From the NCBI GenBank assembly GCA_963791295.1, contig CAWBRY010000001.1:62001-126000 (forward strand): a stretch of 64,000 nucleotides of DNA, in the 5' to 3' direction. The notes under the pieces are model-generated. The model was not told the origin of the DNA. It worked only from the letters and a program-made list of their open reading frames with translations, and did no database searches. This DNA comes from CAWBRY01 sp963791295. Lineage in GTDB: Bacteria; Bacteroidota; Bacteroidia; Chitinophagales; Chitinophagaceae. The first letter of the stretch is position 1, and each line of letters starts with the position of its first letter. Positions 32,538-40,971 of this stretch are shown in pieces. The position numbers were made by a program, and so were the translations under genes.

Positions 32538-33266
32538 ATGGATGGCAATGGCCGTTGGGCCAGGGAGCAGGGCCAGGATCGGCTTTTTGGCCATTTTCAT
32601 GGCGTTGAAAGTGTGAGGAATATCGTCGAAGGCTGCGCTGAGCTGGGCGTTGGCTATCTAACCCTATATGCATTTTCAACAGAGAACTGGGACCGGCCGG
32701 AATACGAAGTGGTGGGATTGATGGAGTTGCTCGTCAATACTATTCGAAAGGAAGTTGAAAGTCTGAATAAGAATAATATTCGCTTGCATGTGATCGGCGA
32801 TATGAATATGTTACCGGACTATGCAAGAAAAGAACTGAATGAAGCTCTGGACATCACAGCGCCCAATAGTGGTTTAAATCTCATCATGGCGCTTAGTTAT
32901 AGTGGACGGTGGGAGTTGTTGAATGCAGTGAAAAACATTGCCCATGAAGTGAGAAAGGGAAAGCTGAATGTGGAAGACATTGACCAGGATGTGTTGCAGC
33001 AGTATTTGTGCACGAGCGGCTTTCCTGATCCGGAGCTGATGATTCGCACCAGTGGTGAATATCGTATCAGCAATTTCCTGTTATATCAATTGGCCTATGC
33101 TGAATTGTATTTTACAAATGTTCGCTGGCCCGACTTCAGAAAAGAAAACCTCTACGAAGCGATCCTTGACTATCAGGGCCGCGAAAGAAGGTTTGGAAAG
33201 ACCGGTGACCAGCTGCAGACCAACACAATAATGTCGGATGATTCTCACCTCCTGTTACTCTTTTAA
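32538..33266 (+). CDS. uppS: Isoprenyl transferase (undecaprenyl diphosphate synthase), 5' end frameshifted
   Basis: The open part starts MDGNGRWA, the catalytic motif of UPP synthase, and continues with LTLYAFSTENWDRP, ELMIRTSGEYRISNFLLYQLAYAELYF and WPDF. It makes the lipid carrier for peptidoglycan. The missing N-terminus is present in another frame: ATG at 32479 gives MSQLLEKIDKNLLP, and the expected H-I-A-I-I codons (CAT at 32523 onward) are in the MDGNGRWA frame. One base is missing around 32521-32522. True gene is 32479-33266. Frameshifts continue in bamA, so sequence error is the likeliest cause. Confidence 0.85.
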   Translation: MDGNGRWAREQGQDRLFGHFHGVESVRNIVEGCAELGVGYLTLYAFSTENWDRPEYEVVGLMELLVNTIRKEVESLNKNNIRLHVIGDMNMLPDYARKELNEALDITAPNSGLNLIMALSYSGRWELLNAVKNIAHEVRKGKLNVEDIDQDVLQQYLCTSGFPDPELMIRTSGEYRISNFLLYQLAYAELYFTNVRWPDFRKENLYEAILDYQGRERRFGKTGDQLQTNTIMSDDSHLLLLF

Positions 33267-33407
33267 CAAACACTTTCGATATTTACCCTTAATTTGCCGC
33301 CGAAGAAAAATTTGACGGCTTCATTTCTAAAGCTCGGAAAACAAGCCAATTACATCTTCCCTTAGATAAAAAACACGAATTTTTCGGATTGACCTGAACA
33401 ATTAAAC

Positions 33408-36157
33408 ATGCGACGATTTTTACTCAGTGCTGGTTTTTTTTTAACAGCTGTGTTCGTTTCAGTATTTCCTTGCAGGCTCAGGAGGATACAACCAAACCCA
33501 GTTCAGTAGATCCCAAATTGCTCGAGTGGCAGAATGCCCAGATCCCCAAAGAATACACTATCGGTTCGATCAACATCACCGGTATAAAGCATCTCGATAC
33601 TTCGATCGTATTTTCCATTGCAGGTTTTCAACCGGGAGATAAATTCACGCATCCCGGGGCGGATATCTTTTCCAAATCCATTGCCAACCTGTGGCGACAA
33701 AAGCTTTTTTCCAATGTTCAGATTTATGTAACCAGGATCGATGGTGAACGAGTGGACCTGGAGATCAATGTTACTGAACGTCCCCGCCTGGGAAATTTTA
33801 AGTTTATCGGCGTAAAAAAATCGGATGAAGAGGAACTGCAAGGAAAGATCGGCCTCGCTAAACAAACGATCATTACGGAGAACATGCGTCGCAACATTAG
33901 TGGAGGTCACCACAAAATATTATCTCGATAAAGGATATCAGAATATACAGGTAAGAATTGATGAAAAACCCGACCCTGCTTTTGTCAACTCCAATGCAAT
34001 GACGATCCATGTTGACAAGGGAAACAAGGTGCATATTAATGACGTCGGAATATTTTGGCAACCAGAATGTAGAAGAATTGAAGATTAAAAAGCAGATGAA
34101 AGGAACCAAGGAGATGAGCCGGTTAACTCTTTATCCTTCTCAATGATCAAAGTCCTTTTGGAGTAAAAAAGAAATTATCTTTTTCAGAATATATACGAAG
34201 ACTGGGGTTTTCTTTCATTGAGTAAGACCAAAGCTTTGATCGATCCCTATTTCCGGTTCAAACTATTCAGCTCGGCCAAGTTTGATCCTAAAAAATATGA
34301 AGAGGACAAGGAGAAGATCCTGAACTACTATAATTCGCAAGGATACCGCGATGCGCAGATCATTGATGAAACAAGATATCCTACGCAAAACGGAAACATG
34401 AATGTCGATCTGAAAGTAGATGAAGGCAGGCAATATTATTTCGGCAACATCACCTGGAAAGGAAATGCAAAATACCCCGACTCGTTGCTGAATGTCCATC
34501 CTTGGAATAGCCAAAGGAGATATTTACAATTTAGATATCCTGAATAAACGGCTGGGAAAGGAATTGACCCAGGAAGGCGGAGATATCAGCGGTCTTTATA
34601 TGGATGATGGATATCTTTTCTTTCGCGTGGAAGCCGTTGAGACAGCCGTTTATAATGATACTATAGATCACGAAATAAGGATCACCGAGGGTCCGCAGGC
34701 GCGGATCAAGAATGTGACGATTGCCGGGAATGATAAGACAAAAGATCATGTTATCACGGCGCGAATTAAGAACGACGCCCGGAGAATTGTTTAGTCGCGC
34801 TGACCTGATCCGATCATCCCGCGAATTGGCCAATCTGCAATACTTCAACCAGGAGACAATCAATCCGGGTGTTGTCCCCAATCCTGACGATGGTACCGTG
34901 GATATCAACTGGAAAGCTCGAAGAAAAATCATCCGACCAATTGGAATTATCGGCGGGATGGGGTGGTGGTATTGGATTGACCGGAACACTGGGTGTTACA
35001 TTCAATAATTTCTCGATCCGGAATATTTGGAAAAAATCTGCATGGGATCCTTTGCCCACAGGTGATGGACAGAAGCTGAGCGTCCGTGTTCAGTCCAATG
35101 GCCGCGCTTATCCGATCTTATAAGTTTTTCATTTACCGAACCCTGGCTGGGAGGCAAGAAAAGAAATTCATTGACATTGGGTGTCAACAACAGTAAATAT
35201 TCCAATGCCTTTGATCCATTACGGACGTATAGATCAGCGACAGATCCGATACCAACTATCTGAAGATGACTGGGTTTTCCATTTCGCTGGGTAAAGCAAT
35301 TGAAATGGCCGGATGATTATTTCAGCCTGGTGTATACATTAAATTATACGCAATATAAAATGCGCAACTATCCAATTTTTGCAGGGCCTTAGAAGATGGC
35401 ACTTCCAATAACTTCAGTCTGAGGATAGCTTTGCAGCGTTCATCCGTATTTGATCCTATATTTCCCAAGAAGTGGCTCCAATTTTTTGGCCAGCGTTCAA
35501 TTTACTCCACCGTATTCCTTGTTTGATCCTGAACCTGGTGAATTCTTCCAATCCATACAAGAATCCGGAATATCACAAATGGCGCTTCAATGCAGAATGG
35601 TATGTGCCGATTGGCAAGCCGCTTGGTGCCGAAAAGAACCGCCAGTTTGTATTGAAGATGGCAGCCAAATATGGATTTATGGGCCGTTACAACAGCAGAA
35701 GCTGGATTATTCGCCATTTGAACGGTTCCAGCTGGGTGATGCAGGTCTGACAAACAACTATGGATTATTGGGGTATGATATCATTGCACACCGTGGCTAT
35801 CCGGTCTATGAATCATCTGATCCTACGGTAAACCCTGATCAGCAAAACGCTAGCCAGTTCTTTACTATCTTTAATAATATACAGTTGGAAATGAGATTAT
35901 CCGCTAGTCACAAATCCCAGGCAGCACGATCTATGGCACTGACCTTTTTTGAAGCTGCAAATGGATGGTATAATTTTAAAGATTATAATCCATTCCGTCT
36001 TCGCCGTAGCGCTGGTGTGGGTATGCGTTTCTTCCTGCCGATGTTTGGCTTACTTGGATTTGATTATGGTATAGGATTTGATCGGATTACCAGCGGACAA
36101 TCCGGGTTAAAAGATGCATCCCGATTTACATTTATGCTTGGCTTTGAGCCGGAATAA
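33408..36157 (+). pseudogene. bamA: Outer-membrane protein assembly factor BamA, split by many frameshifts
   Basis: Reading across frames gives a complete BamA: signal peptide from ATG 33408 (MRRFLLSAGFF), POTRA domains (IGSINITGIKHLDTSIV; VEVTTKYYLDKGYQNIQVRID; LSKTKALIDPYFRFKLFSSAKF; RIKNVTIAGNDKTKDHVI) and barrel up to SRFTFMLGFEPE. Frame breaks by hand reading lie near 33465-33470, 33897-33903, 34053-34056, 34141, 34204-34207, 34497, 34759, 34917, 35110, 35124, 35217, 35300, 35390, 35528, 35705 and 35880-35930. Main open pieces are 33470-33931, 34218-34547, 34492-34794, 34869-35123 and 35450-36157. BamA is essential, so these are probably errors in the sequence, not a real pseudogene. Confidence 0.85.
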
Positions 36158-36253
36158 GAAACTTTTCCTGAATCGTTTCGGGATCGTCATATTGATTAAT
36201 CACAAATTTACTAATCATGAAAAAAATAATGATTCTGTTCTGTTTCCTGGGCA

Positions 36254-36730
36254 TTGGCTCTTCTGGGAATTGCCCAGAAGTATGCCATTATTGATACCCG
36301 CTATATCCTCGATAAGATGCAGGATTACAAAGACGCCCAAAAACAATTGGATGGTGTAGCCGCCGACTGGCAGAAGGAAATTGATACCAGGCAATCCGAT
36401 CTTGATAAAATGTATAAGGATTATGATGCAGAAAAGGTGATGTTGAGTGAGGACCTTAAGAAGAAAAGGGAAGACCAGCTATTTCATAAAGGAGAAAGAC
36501 CTCGGGATCTTCAGCGCAAACGCTTTGGTTTTGAAGGCGATCTGTTTAAAAAAAGACAGGAGCTGATAAAGCCCATCCAGGACAAGGTTTACAACGCTGT
36601 CCAGAAAATGGCAGTGCAGAGGGGCTATGATTTTGTGCTGGATAAAAGTGAAGGAATTACCATTATCTTTGCCGACCCTAAACTGGACAAGAGCGAAGAT
36701 GTACTGAGAGATTTAGGCGTGAGAAACTAA
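36254..36730 (+). CDS. OmpH/Skp family chaperone, frameshifted
   Basis: Periplasmic outer-membrane-protein chaperone. The mature part is clear (QKYAIIDTRYILDKMQDYKDAQKQLD, a coiled-coil, then IQDKVYNAVQKMAVQRGYDFVLDKSEGI). The true start is ATG 36217 (MKKIMILFCFL); one extra G near 36248-36251 throws the signal peptide out of frame with the mature part. About residues 76-86 (QLFHKGERPRD) look like an internal stretch read in the wrong frame between two compensating indels (36481-36515; another frame reads FIKEKDL). This ends the damaged stretch. Paired with a second, intact ompH downstream. Confidence 0.8.
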   Translation: MALLGIAQKYAIIDTRYILDKMQDYKDAQKQLDGVAADWQKEIDTRQSDLDKMYKDYDAEKVMLSEDLKKKREDQLFHKGERPRDLQRKRFGFEGDLFKKRQELIKPIQDKVYNAVQKMAVQRGYDFVLDKSEGITIIFADPKLDKSEDVLRDLGVRN

Positions 36731-36853
36731 TCCCGGCCCGCCAACGCTGATAAAGCGAAATGTTAAAGAAAACCAAAAGAGGGTGGCTCCCACCTGATAG
36801 GGCAACTAATACCGGAGTTAACGAATCATTATAAAGCAAATAACAAACAGCAA

Positions 36854-37390
36854 ATGAAAAAATTTCTTTCCTTAATGGCATTGGCTTCCCTTTGTTTAAT
36901 GGCGGGCCAGGCTAATGCGCAAACCAAAATTGGCTATATACATGTTGATAATATAGTGGGACTGATGCCTGAAACAGCAAAAATCGACTCGATTGTTCAG
37001 CGTTACCAGGTAGACTCACTCAACCCGGAGTATGCATCCCTGGTCAGCCGCTATCAATTTAAGGATAGTGTGTATAGGGATTCGCTAAAAACGCCTTCGG
37101 CAGTGCGCAAGGAAATTGAAAAAGAATTGCCAACACTTATTTACCAGATCCAAAACTGGCAGAGCATTGTTCAGCAAGCTACTGAAAGCAAACAAAATGA
37201 ATTACTCGGTCCCATCTATAGGAGAGTATTGGATGCGATCAAGACCGTTGCCAAAGAAAAAGGATATACGCATGTGCTTACCCGTGAGACATTGCTGGTA
37301 ATGCCTGATGCCGATGACCTTTCGCAGGCAGTAGCTCAGAAACTCAAGCTCAAATGGCCGCCACCTCAGATGCGCCAGGGCGCTAACTAG
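36854..37390 (+). CDS. OmpH/Skp family periplasmic chaperone
   Basis: A 178-residue exported protein with signal peptide MKKFLSLMALASLCLMAGQANA, then KIGYIHVDNIVGLMPETAKIDSIV, a central coiled-coil and VLDAIKTVAKEKGYTHVLTRE, the OmpH/Skp pattern. It should carry unfolded outer-membrane proteins to BamA, whose gene lies just upstream. Paralogue of the preceding gene. Frame is intact throughout, and a terminator follows. Confidence 0.9.
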   Translation: MKKFLSLMALASLCLMAGQANAQTKIGYIHVDNIVGLMPETAKIDSIVQRYQVDSLNPEYASLVSRYQFKDSVYRDSLKTPSAVRKEIEKELPTLIYQIQNWQSIVQQATESKQNELLGPIYRRVLDAIKTVAKEKGYTHVLTRETLLVMPDADDLSQAVAQKLKLKWPPPQMRQGAN

Positions 37391-37416
37391 GTCCTTCATT
37401 GGCATAAATCATATTA

Positions 37417-37446
37417 CCTCAACAAAAATGTTGAGGTTTTTCTTTA
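37417..37446 (+). terminator. Terminator of the bamA-ompH block
   Basis: Perfect stem CCTCAACA / TGTTGAGG with loop AAAA, then TTTTTCTTT. It lies 26 bp past the second ompH stop. Confidence 0.9.
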
Positions 37447-37502
37447 CTATGATTTAATGATTGATATGATTATCCAGGATATGATGGCTGCCAGGTAATT
37501 TG

Positions 37503-37510
37503 TAATTTTG
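37503..37510 (+). promoter_or_regulatory. -7 box TAATTTTG for murI
   Basis: A full TAnnTTTG match 4 nt before the murI ATG at 37515, just after the upstream terminator. It implies a leaderless transcript if used; no TTTG lies at standard -33 spacing. Confidence 0.42.
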
Positions 37511-37514
37511 CTCA

Positions 37515-38360
37515 ATGCAACAGCAAACAAGCCCCATTGGTATTTTCGATTCTGGCTATGGAGGATTGACGGTGATGAAAGAGATCATTCATCTGCTGCC
37601 GCAATACGATTACATTTACCTGGGAGATAATGCACGGGCTCCCTATGGTAATCGCTCCTTCGACACGGTTTATCATTATACTCTTCAATGCGTGAGGTGG
37701 TTTTTTGATCAGGGCTGCTCCCTGGTGATACTGGCTTGCAACACGGCCTCCGCCAAAGCGTTGCGCACCATTCAGCAAAATGATCTGGCTTCCATGCAGC
37801 CCGGAAAAAGAGTACTCGGAGTTATTCGTCCGACGACGGAGATCATTGGTAAGTTTTCCGAATCCAAACACGTAGGCATATTGGCAACCAGCGGCACGGT
37901 CAGTTCCGAATCTTATCCCATTGAGATTGAAAAATTCTTTCCTGAAGTTCAGGTGTACCAGGAAGCATGTCCGATGTGGGTTCCATTGGTAGAGAATAAT
38001 GAACACGAGGGCCATGGTGCAGATTTTTTTGTAAAAAAACATTTGCACAACCTATTTGAAAAGGGGAAAAAGATTGACGTGCTATTACTGGCTTGCACCC
38101 ATTATCCATTGTTAAAGGATAAGATTGAAGAATATATGCCGGTGGGTGTTAAACTGATCTCACAAGGTGAAATAGTTGCCAATAGTCTCAGGGATTACCT
38201 GCACCGCCATCCCGAAATAGAAGGCGAATTGCGTCGAAATGGTAAGCGATATTTTTATACGACGGATTCAGTGGAGGATTTTGACAACCATGCCGCCCTT
38301 TTTTATGGAGAAACCGTTAACGCCCGCCATGTTGATCTGGATCAGGTTTATACATCCTAA
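37515..38360 (+). CDS. murI: Glutamate racemase
   Basis: A 281-residue cofactor-independent racemase providing D-glutamate for peptidoglycan. IFDSGYGGLTV at 10-20, first catalytic Cys C75 in LACNTASA, second C194 in LLACTHYPLL, all conserved. Typical downstream partner of the bamA-ompH genes in Bacteroidota, but here separated by a terminator and carrying its own -7 box. Confidence 0.94.
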   Translation: MQQQTSPIGIFDSGYGGLTVMKEIIHLLPQYDYIYLGDNARAPYGNRSFDTVYHYTLQCVRWFFDQGCSLVILACNTASAKALRTIQQNDLASMQPGKRVLGVIRPTTEIIGKFSESKHVGILATSGTVSSESYPIEIEKFFPEVQVYQEACPMWVPLVENNEHEGHGADFFVKKHLHNLFEKGKKIDVLLLACTHYPLLKDKIEEYMPVGVKLISQGEIVANSLRDYLHRHPEIEGELRRNGKRYFYTTDSVEDFDNHAALFYGETVNARHVDLDQVYTS

Positions 38361-38471
38361 ATAAAAGCTCACTGCTGGGTGTGCTAACTAACGGATTCCA
38401 AAACATTTATGTAAGGCGCCGGAACATCAAAAAATCCAGCTGAGTGAACCCAAATTCTGCCGTCGAACCAC

Positions 38472-38479
38472 TACCTTTG
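38472..38479 (+). promoter_or_regulatory. -7 box TACCTTTG for rpmH-rnpA-yidD
   Basis: A full TAnnTTTG match, 48 nt upstream of the rpmH ATG. The -33 position reads CCCAAA rather than TTTG. Confidence 0.45.
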
Positions 38480-38527
38480 CCGTCCTTCATCCGGCGTTGG
38501 GCAGGATGATCCTGAAAAGATTAGATT

Positions 38528-38683
38528 ATGAAACGGACCTTTCAACCACATCGTCGTCGCCGCAAATCCGTACATGGTTTTCGCAAGCGTATGCAAACGG
38601 CCAATGGCCGAAAAGTTTTAGCCAGCCGCCGCGCTAAAGGACGGAAGAAGCTGAGTGTTTCTGATGAAAGAAAATTAAAATAA
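38528..38683 (+). CDS. rpmH: 50S ribosomal protein L34
   Basis: A 51-residue basic protein beginning MKRTFQPHRRRRKSVHGFRK and continuing ANGRKVLASRRAKGRKKLSV, the unmistakable L34 sequence. First gene of the usual rpmH-rnpA-yidD order. The dnaA gene, adjacent in many bacteria, is absent here. Confidence 0.97.
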   Translation: MKRTFQPHRRRRKSVHGFRKRMQTANGRKVLASRRAKGRKKLSVSDERKLK

Positions 38684-38716
38684 ACGTTCCCGGAACAAAT
38701 CCCATAGTTTAGGAAT

Positions 38717-38745
38717 GGCCCCGGTGACTGGGGCTATTTTAGTTT
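38717..38745 (+). terminator. Weak hairpin between rpmH and rnpA
   Basis: GGCCCC / GGGGCT with loop GGTGACT followed by ATTTTAGTTTTAG. It could reduce read-through so that L34 is made in excess over RNase P protein; the stem is short, so this is tentative. Confidence 0.4.
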
Positions 38746-38774
38746 TAGCATATACAACAATTTGCTGCAGCAAA

Positions 38775-39167
38775 ATGGCAAGGCAATTTACTTTAGGAAA
38801 AAATGAACGGCTGAAGAGTCGCAAACAAATCGATCAGTTGTTTTCCGGCGGCCAAAGTTTTTCAGTGACGCCATTAAAAACTTATTATTTGATCACACCT
38901 GGAGTCGTTTCCGCCATGCAAATGGGTGTAGGGGTAGGCGCCAAAAATTTTAAGAAGGCAGTTGACCGCAACCGGATAAAAAGATTGGTGAGAGAGGCAT
39001 GGAGGCTACAAAAAAATGATTTAAAGGAAAAAATTGCTGACAAGAGCATTCAAATAAATGTATTTCTGATTTATACGAGTAAGGAGCAGATGCCTTTCCA
39101 GGATATATCTAAAAGCATTGCCGTCATCCTGGATAAAATTAGCAAGAGAGCATTTGATATGAAATGA
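38775..39167 (+). CDS. rnpA: Ribonuclease P protein component
   Basis: A 130-residue basic protein that helps RNase P RNA mature tRNA 5' ends. It begins MARQFTLGKNERLKSRKQIDQLF and carries the RNR signature KKAVDRNRIKRLVREAWR at about 68-85. The ATG at 38775 is preferred; an in-frame ATG at 38715 adds a hydrophobic leader foreign to the family. Its stop overlaps the yidD start (ATGA). Confidence 0.95.
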   Translation: MARQFTLGKNERLKSRKQIDQLFSGGQSFSVTPLKTYYLITPGVVSAMQMGVGVGAKNFKKAVDRNRIKRLVREAWRLQKNDLKEKIADKSIQINVFLIYTSKEQMPFQDISKSIAVILDKISKRAFDMK

Positions 39168-39394
39168 AACCGTTTTTGCGTATACTAAGTCTTCCATTCC
39201 TGGCATTAATAAAAATCTATCAATGGATCATTTCTCCATGGATGGGCCCTCAATGCAGGTATACGCCTACCTGTTCGCACTATGCAGCGGAAGCACTAAA
39301 AAAGTATGGATTATTTAAAGGGATGTGGCTGGCAATTAAAAGAATCTCCCGCTGTCATCCCTGGGGTGGAAGCGGCTATGATCCGGTCCCTTAA
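39164..39394 (+). CDS. yidD: Membrane protein insertion efficiency factor YidD
   Basis: A 76-residue protein with the YidD pattern: amphipathic start, IYQWIISPWMGPQCRYTPTCSHYAAEALKKYG, CHPWGGSGYDPVP, and three conserved cysteines. It assists YidC in membrane insertion. Overlaps rnpA by 4 bp; no yidC nearby. Confidence 0.95.
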   Translation: MKPFLRILSLPFLALIKIYQWIISPWMGPQCRYTPTCSHYAAEALKKYGLFKGMWLAIKRISRCHPWGGSGYDPVP

Positions 39395-39421
39395 TAATTC
39401 AATAAAAAATAAAATCATAAA

Positions 39422-39450
39422 AAAAGAGTAGTCTTTCGGACTACTCTTTT
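39422..39450. terminator. Bidirectional terminator between yidD and sodA
   Basis: Twelve-base perfect stem AAAAGAGTAGTC / GACTACTCTTTT with loop TTTCG. Flanking A and T runs let it work for both convergent genes. Confidence 0.9.
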
Positions 39451-39454
39451 CAAT

Positions 39455-40075
39455 TTAGTTTGCAGCTACTGCCTGCGCTTTCTCATAGTGCCTGGCCACT
39501 TTTTTCCAATCAATGGCATTCCAGATTGCCTTCAGGTAATCCGGACGCTTATTCTGATATTTTAAATAGTAAGCGTGTTCCCATACATCCACTCCAAGAA
39601 TAGGAGTGCCTTTCACTTCAGCAACGTCCATCAAAGGATTATCCTGGTTAGGTGTGGAAGTTATTTCAAGCTTATCATCTTTTACAATAAGCCATGCCCA
39701 GCCCGATCCAAACCGGGTTGTGCCTGCAGTATTGAATTTTTCCTGGAAAGCTTCGAAAGAACCGAAGGTTGAATTAATGGCGTCGCCTAATTTGCCGGAG
39801 GGCTTGCCGCCTGCGTTAGGACCCAGGATTTCCCAGAAAAAGCTATGATTCCAATGTCCGCCGCCATTATTTCTTACGGCAGGAGAAATAGATCCGGCCT
39901 TGGCGACTAATTCTTCCAGCGATTTGCCTTCATTGGGTGTGCCGGCGATTGCCTTGTTCAGGTTGTCAACATAGGCCTGGTGATGTTTGCCATGATGAAT
40001 TTCCATCGTCTGTTTATCTATATGCGGCTCCAATGCTTCAGGAGCATAAGGGAGTGCAGGTAATGTGAATGCCAT
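39455..40075 (-). CDS. sodA: Superoxide dismutase (Fe/Mn)
   Basis: A 206-residue cytoplasmic Fe/Mn SOD. H27 in MEIHHGKHHQAYVDNLN, the HWNHSFFW motif near 78-85, and DVWEHAYYLKYQNKRPDYLKAIW near 167-189 give the His, His, Asp, His metal ligands. Metal preference cannot be read with certainty. Probably single-gene, with its own -7 box 47 nt upstream. Confidence 0.94.
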   Translation of the reverse strand: MAFTLPALPYAPEALEPHIDKQTMEIHHGKHHQAYVDNLNKAIAGTPNEGKSLEELVAKAGSISPAVRNNGGGHWNHSFFWEILGPNAGGKPSGKLGDAINSTFGSFEAFQEKFNTAGTTRFGSGWAWLIVKDDKLEITSTPNQDNPLMDVAEVKGTPILGVDVWEHAYYLKYQNKRPDYLKAIWNAIDWKKVARHYEKAQAVAAN

Positions 40076-40122
40076 GATGATCAGTTTTAATTAATGAATG
40101 AATGTCTTTACTAAAAGGACAA

Positions 40123-40130
40123 CAAAATTA
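40123..40130 (-). promoter_or_regulatory. -7 box TAATTTTG for sodA
   Basis: The minus strand reads TAATTTTG 47 nt before the sodA ATG. Upstream at 40154-40177 AATTTG and CAAATT arms flank a tandem TTTCGCA repeat, a possible regulator site. Confidence 0.45.
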
Positions 40131-40175
40131 TTGCCTTCATGTTGAAGCCCCGCAATTTGTTTCGCATTTCGCAAA

Positions 40176-40487
40176 TTATTTTTTCAACCGGCTCAGCTTC
40201 TTTCCTTTTTCAACAAAGGTTTCAACGATTCCTCTTGTTTCCAGGTCCAGGCGGACAGAAATGGTATACCAGGGTACTGAACCCTTGAACGTGGGCATTT
40301 TTTTCCGCATAATTTTTACAACGTCATCTGATAAGTCGGTAAACGTTTTTCCCTTGCTGCCTTTGAGGCTCGCAACAATGGCTGACTTAACTGGCTCATA
40401 AATGCCGGCATCAAATTTCTTTGCCGTCTTGGTCCTTGGATGAGTGACAACTACTTTTGTGGCGGTTGATTTTAAGGATTTAGTCAC
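40176..40487 (-). CDS. DUF6958-like small protein
   Basis: A 103-residue basic protein. KKFDAGIYEPVKSAIVASL, GKTFTDLSDDVVKIMRKKMPTFKGSVPWYTISVRLDLETRG and the KKLSRLKK tail fit the DUF6958 pattern (winged-helix-like, with the 'GSVxWYxxxVKLDLEARG' core). Function unknown; DNA binding is possible. Its ATG is 3 bp after the tadA stop, so the two are co-transcribed. Confidence 0.65.
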   Translation of the reverse strand: MTKSLKSTATKVVVTHPRTKTAKKFDAGIYEPVKSAIVASLKGSKGKTFTDLSDDVVKIMRKKMPTFKGSVPWYTISVRLDLETRGIVETFVEKGKKLSRLKK

Positions 40488-40490
40488 GCG

Positions 40491-40928
40491 TTATCTTTTG
40501 GTTTTAAAAAAGTCTTTCATCAAATTAGCACAATCGTCTTTGAGCACACCTCTTATCAGTTCTGTCTTGGGATGAAATGGCCAATTTGTTCCTGCCGTTT
40601 TTTTGTATCCATTTTTTTCATCATCGGCTCCATAAACGATCTTTTTAAGTTTGCTCCAATAAATGGCGCCTGCGCACATGAAACAGGGCTCGATGGTGAC
40701 GTATAAAGTAGCCTCCGGTAAATATTTGCTTCCTAATACATTAAATGCAGACGTCAATGCGATCATTTCGGCATGCGCGGTAGGATCATTCAATCTTTCC
40801 ACCATGTTATGACCATGGGCAATCACTTTTTCATTTAAGACAACAATCGCTCCCAAAGGAATTTCACCATCTTCCAAAGCCTTTTTTGCCTCTTTGATCG
40901 CTTGCATCATATAGTATTCATCAGTCAT
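40491..40928 (-). CDS. tadA: Nucleoside deaminase, TadA-like
   Basis: A 145-residue zinc-dependent deaminase. HAEMIAL (about 52-58) holds the zinc His and catalytic Glu, and EPCFMCAGAI (about 80-89) holds the two zinc Cys. In this family TadA makes inosine-34 of tRNA-Arg; guanine deaminase has the same fold, but NDPTAHAEM and the short length favour TadA. AGGAGA precedes the ATG. Confidence 0.85.
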   Translation of the reverse strand: MTDEYYMMQAIKEAKKALEDGEIPLGAIVVLNEKVIAHGHNMVERLNDPTAHAEMIALTSAFNVLGSKYLPEATLYVTIEPCFMCAGAIYWSKLKKIVYGADDEKNGYKKTAGTNWPFHPKTELIRGVLKDDCANLMKDFFKTKR

Positions 40929-40956
40929 TCTCCTGGCGGTTTTAACTAACTTAGGA

Positions 40957-40964
40957 CAAAATTA
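40957..40964 (-). promoter_or_regulatory. -7 box TAATTTTG for tadA
   Basis: The minus strand reads TAATTTTG, 28 nt before the tadA ATG, in the short divergent gap before the aldehyde dehydrogenase gene. Confidence 0.4.
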
Positions 40965-40971
40965 CTGGTAA

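Noticed and set aside
33408..36157. Reading the bamA pieces as several separate small genes
   Set aside because: Each piece continues the same protein in the next frame with conserved POTRA and barrel sequence; they are fragments of one gene.
38361..38527. Replication origin next to rpmH-rnpA
   Set aside because: rpmH-rnpA often flanks oriC in other phyla, but no DnaA boxes, dnaA or AT-rich unwinding region are seen here.
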